Origin: Mageeibacillus sp. UBA1243
Lineage (GTDB): Bacteria > Bacillota > Clostridia > UBA1212
Reading direction: 5' to 3'
Assembly (NCBI GenBank): GCA_002308595.1
Contig: DBWH01000045.1
Span: 1 to 6,841 of the forward strand
DNA: 6,841 nucleotides
A model generated the notes under the pieces. That model did no database searches, was not told where the DNA came from, and worked only from the letters and a program-made list of their open reading frames with translations. The translations under genes were made by a program, and so were the position numbers. Every line of letters begins with the position of its first letter. Positions within the stretch are counted from its first letter, which is position 1. Shown here in pieces: positions 5,230-6,841 of the stretch.

Positions 5230-6324
5230 ATGGCTGAAAAAGGCGACAGAGTTTTAAAAGCTAAGGCGAACAGGTTTTTCCTGGCGGGCATTCTCATTTT
5301 GCTTGCCACGGTGCTTGTCGGCGGCATTCTGGGCGCTGCCGTCACGGGCAACGTCAGGAAGAAGTCGCAGAACAGGCGCAAGGAGTGCGTTCTTAGGATT
5401 GGCGATAAGGAAGTTTCGAGGGAGCAGTTTGAGCTTTTCTGCATCACTGTGATCGAGGGTTCGAGCTTTTCAACCCTTAGGGCCGAGACAGCTTCCGAGA
5501 ACGCGCTGATGTCGCTCATCAAGACGAAGGCGTGCGAGTATGCGCAGCAGTACGTTGCCCTCAGAACCGAGGCCGAGAAGGCAGGTCTTTCGCTTTCGCC
5601 TCTTGAAAAGGCCATGATTGAAAAGAAGGTCGACGACATACCGAAATCCGCCAATGCAAACGACTACTACGTGAAGAATTACGGTGTGGACCGCGACGGA
5701 TACGAGGACTTCCTGATTGGCTGGAGCCTCTGCGAAAAATACGTAAACAATGCCGCCAATGTCGAAAACTGCAGCGAGGAAGAGCTTCGCGCGATTTTTG
5801 ACGCCAATGCGGAAAAGCTCGGCTGGGCGCGCGCCGACGTCATTTACTTTGGCATCAGCACGGCTGACGCAGGAGGCGCGGAGCTGAAGCGGTCGCTTGC
5901 AGAGGACATCTGCAGGACCGTCAACGGCGTGCCCGACGCGGACAAGGAGCGCATCTTCAGGAGTTACTACGACAACTACAGCGAGGAGGGCTTCGCCTCG
6001 TCAGGCATCAACGTCGAGCTGAGGGGCGACATTGCGGCTTCCTACCCGGTGCTTTTTGACGCGGTCAAGAACGCCGAGGAGAACCACTGCTACGTTGTCG
6101 ATGACGGTATTGCCGTGTTCGCAGTCAGAGTGAGAGAAAGATTCATGTTTGACGAGTTTCGCGACACTACAGAGTTCCTGACGATCGTGAGAGAGTCGCT
6201 CCGTCAGAAGGCTGTGGACGATGCATTGGCGGACAGCAGGTATGCGATTTCACAGACGGCCGCGATGGGCAGCGTTGACATCAAGCCGCTTGTCACTGCG
6301 AGGAAAAAACTGGATGGACGTTAA
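5230..6324 (+). CDS. Membrane-anchored SurA/PrsA-type foldase-like protein with degenerate or absent PPIase domain
   Basis: A 364-aa protein with a short basic N-terminus, one membrane segment (about 16-39) and a long extracytoplasmic part. It lacks a lipobox Cys, so it is anchored by the helix rather than as a PrsA-type lipoprotein. After the membrane segment comes LRIGDKEVSREQFELF (55-70), the typical SurA_N-like opening (I-G-x-x-x-V-S-x-x-x-F). A helical chaperone-like region follows, with EAEKAGLSLSPLE (114-126) and KNYGVDRDGYEDFL (149-162). Residues about 200-303 occupy the place of a parvulin (PpiC) domain and end VDDGIAVFAVRVRER, but the usual histidines and G-x-L-G signature are not evident. 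It probably acts as an extracytoplasmic chaperone. ATG 5230 has GGAG seven bases upstream. It shares an operon with the S-component gene (24-nt gap) and overlaps queA by 11 nt. An alternative is a family-specific lipoprotein-like chaperone without isomerase activity. Confidence 0.65.
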   Translation: MAEKGDRVLKAKANRFFLAGILILLATVLVGGILGAAVTGNVRKKSQNRRKECVLRIGDKEVSREQFELFCITVIEGSSFSTLRAETASENALMSLIKTKACEYAQQYVALRTEAEKAGLSLSPLEKAMIEKKVDDIPKSANANDYYVKNYGVDRDGYEDFLIGWSLCEKYVNNAANVENCSEEELRAIFDANAEKLGWARADVIYFGISTADAGGAELKRSLAEDICRTVNGVPDADKERIFRSYYDNYSEEGFASSGINVELRGDIAASYPVLFDAVKNAEENHCYVVDDGIAVFAVRVRERFMFDEFRDTTEFLTIVRESLRQKAVDDALADSRYAISQTAAMGSVDIKPLVTARKKLDGR

Positions 6325-6841
6325 AGATTTTGACTACGAACTCCCCGAAAGACTGATTGCCCAGACGCCTCTTGCGGACAGAACCGCATCGAGGCTTCTT
6401 GTTGTCGACAAGGTGACAGGGGCAATGCAGCACAGGCACTTCTCGGACATTGGCGAGTACCTGAAACCCGGCGACTGCCTTGTGCTGAATGACACGCGCG
6501 TCATACCGGCAAGGATCCTCGGTGTCAAAAAAGAGACGGGCGCGGCCATCGAGTTCGTGCTGTTAAAGCGCCTTGACTCCGGTGCGATTAAAAATGTCCT
6601 TGGCGAAAGATCAGTCCCTGACGGGATCGCGGAAAAAGGTCTTGTCTGGGAGGTTATCCTAAAGCCGGGCAGGAGGGCAAAAGAGGGCGCCGAGTTCACT
6701 TTCGGCGGCGGTCTCCTTGACGCGAGGATTCTCAAAGTCAAAGACGACGGCAACAGAATTGTGCTTTTTACCTGCGACGGGCCTTTCGAAGAGGTTCTTG
6801 ACAAGGTCGGCGTGGTGCCTCTTCCGCCCTATATAAAGGAA
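6314..6841 (+). CDS. queA: S-adenosylmethionine:tRNA ribosyltransferase-isomerase QueA (3'-truncated by window edge)
   Basis: QueA transfers and isomerises the ribosyl group of SAM onto preQ1 in the wobble position of certain tRNAs, forming epoxyqueuosine in the cytoplasm. The first 176 residues are visible. The start MDVKDFDYELPERLIAQTPLADR is classic for the family, as are LVLNDTRVIPARI (57-69), WEVILKPGRRAKEGAEFTFG (112-131) and VGVVPLPPYI (165-174). The start ATG 6314 lies inside the end of the foldase-like gene (11-nt overlap), with GAGG at 6300-6303 as ribosome binding site, which suggests translational coupling. Residues about 88-109 (6575-6640) form an insertion between FVLLKR and VWEV that is longer than the few residues I know at this place in QueA. 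The reading frame continues through the right edge with no stop; about half of the protein is missing. Confidence 0.97.
   Translation, partial: MDVKDFDYELPERLIAQTPLADRTASRLLVVDKVTGAMQHRHFSDIGEYLKPGDCLVLNDTRVIPARILGVKKETGAAIEFVLLKRLDSGAIKNVLGERSVPDGIAEKGLVWEVILKPGRRAKEGAEFTFGGGLLDARILKVKDDGNRIVLFTCDGPFEEVLDKVGVVPLPPYIKE

Noticed and set aside
5034..5654. A 206-codon minus-strand frame across the S-component and foldase-like genes
   Set aside because: It is antisense to two well-supported genes joined as an operon, and no ribosome binding site or family motif is visible.
6334..6804. Minus-strand frame antisense to queA
   Set aside because: The plus strand encodes unmistakable QueA motifs throughout.

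Overview
This window looks like a piece of chromosome from a Gram-positive anaerobe of the class Clostridia, probably an uncultured gut-type lineage. That is inference. It rests on moderately GC-rich coding sequence, strong purine-rich Shine-Dalgarno sites, three sigma-A-type promoters with ideal 17-bp spacing, an ECF-type vitamin transporter subunit, and a MutS/QueA housekeeping background. No phage, transposase, CRISPR array or RNA gene is visible.

Layout. (1) 1-1629, +: the C-terminal two thirds of the mismatch-repair ATPase MutS, cut by the left edge. (2) 1624-1894: a compact structured region. Two copies of a 34-bp palindromic repeat flank two long hairpins, followed by a GC-rich terminator. 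(3) 1994-3544, +: a polytopic GT-C-type mannosyltransferase of the PIG-V/Gpi18-related family, with its own promoter. (4) 3541-3890: a tandem array of imperfect palindromic units starting in the stop codon of that gene. The two long copies differ by compensatory base changes, so the fold appears to be maintained. (5) 3975-4181, -: a 68-aa protein made of about three internal repeats, with its own promoter. (6) 4182-4485: a divergent intergenic region with A-tracts, inverted repeats, a good promoter and a short leader. (7) 4486-6841, +: a probable operon. It encodes an ECF transporter S component (RibU-like), a membrane-anchored SurA/PrsA-type foldase-like protein, and QueA (S-adenosylmethionine:tRNA ribosyltransferase-isomerase), which starts 11 nt inside the previous gene and runs off the right edge.

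How the parts relate. The genes are mostly ordinary cell-maintenance functions: DNA repair, envelope glycan synthesis, cofactor uptake, extracytoplasmic protein folding and tRNA modification. No defence or mobile system is seen in the coding sequence. The unusual content is intergenic. Two different structured repeat families each begin at the stop codon of the upstream gene, one after mutS and one after the mannosyltransferase gene. The array after the mannosyltransferase carries covariation evidence for a conserved fold and is the best candidate here for something undescribed.
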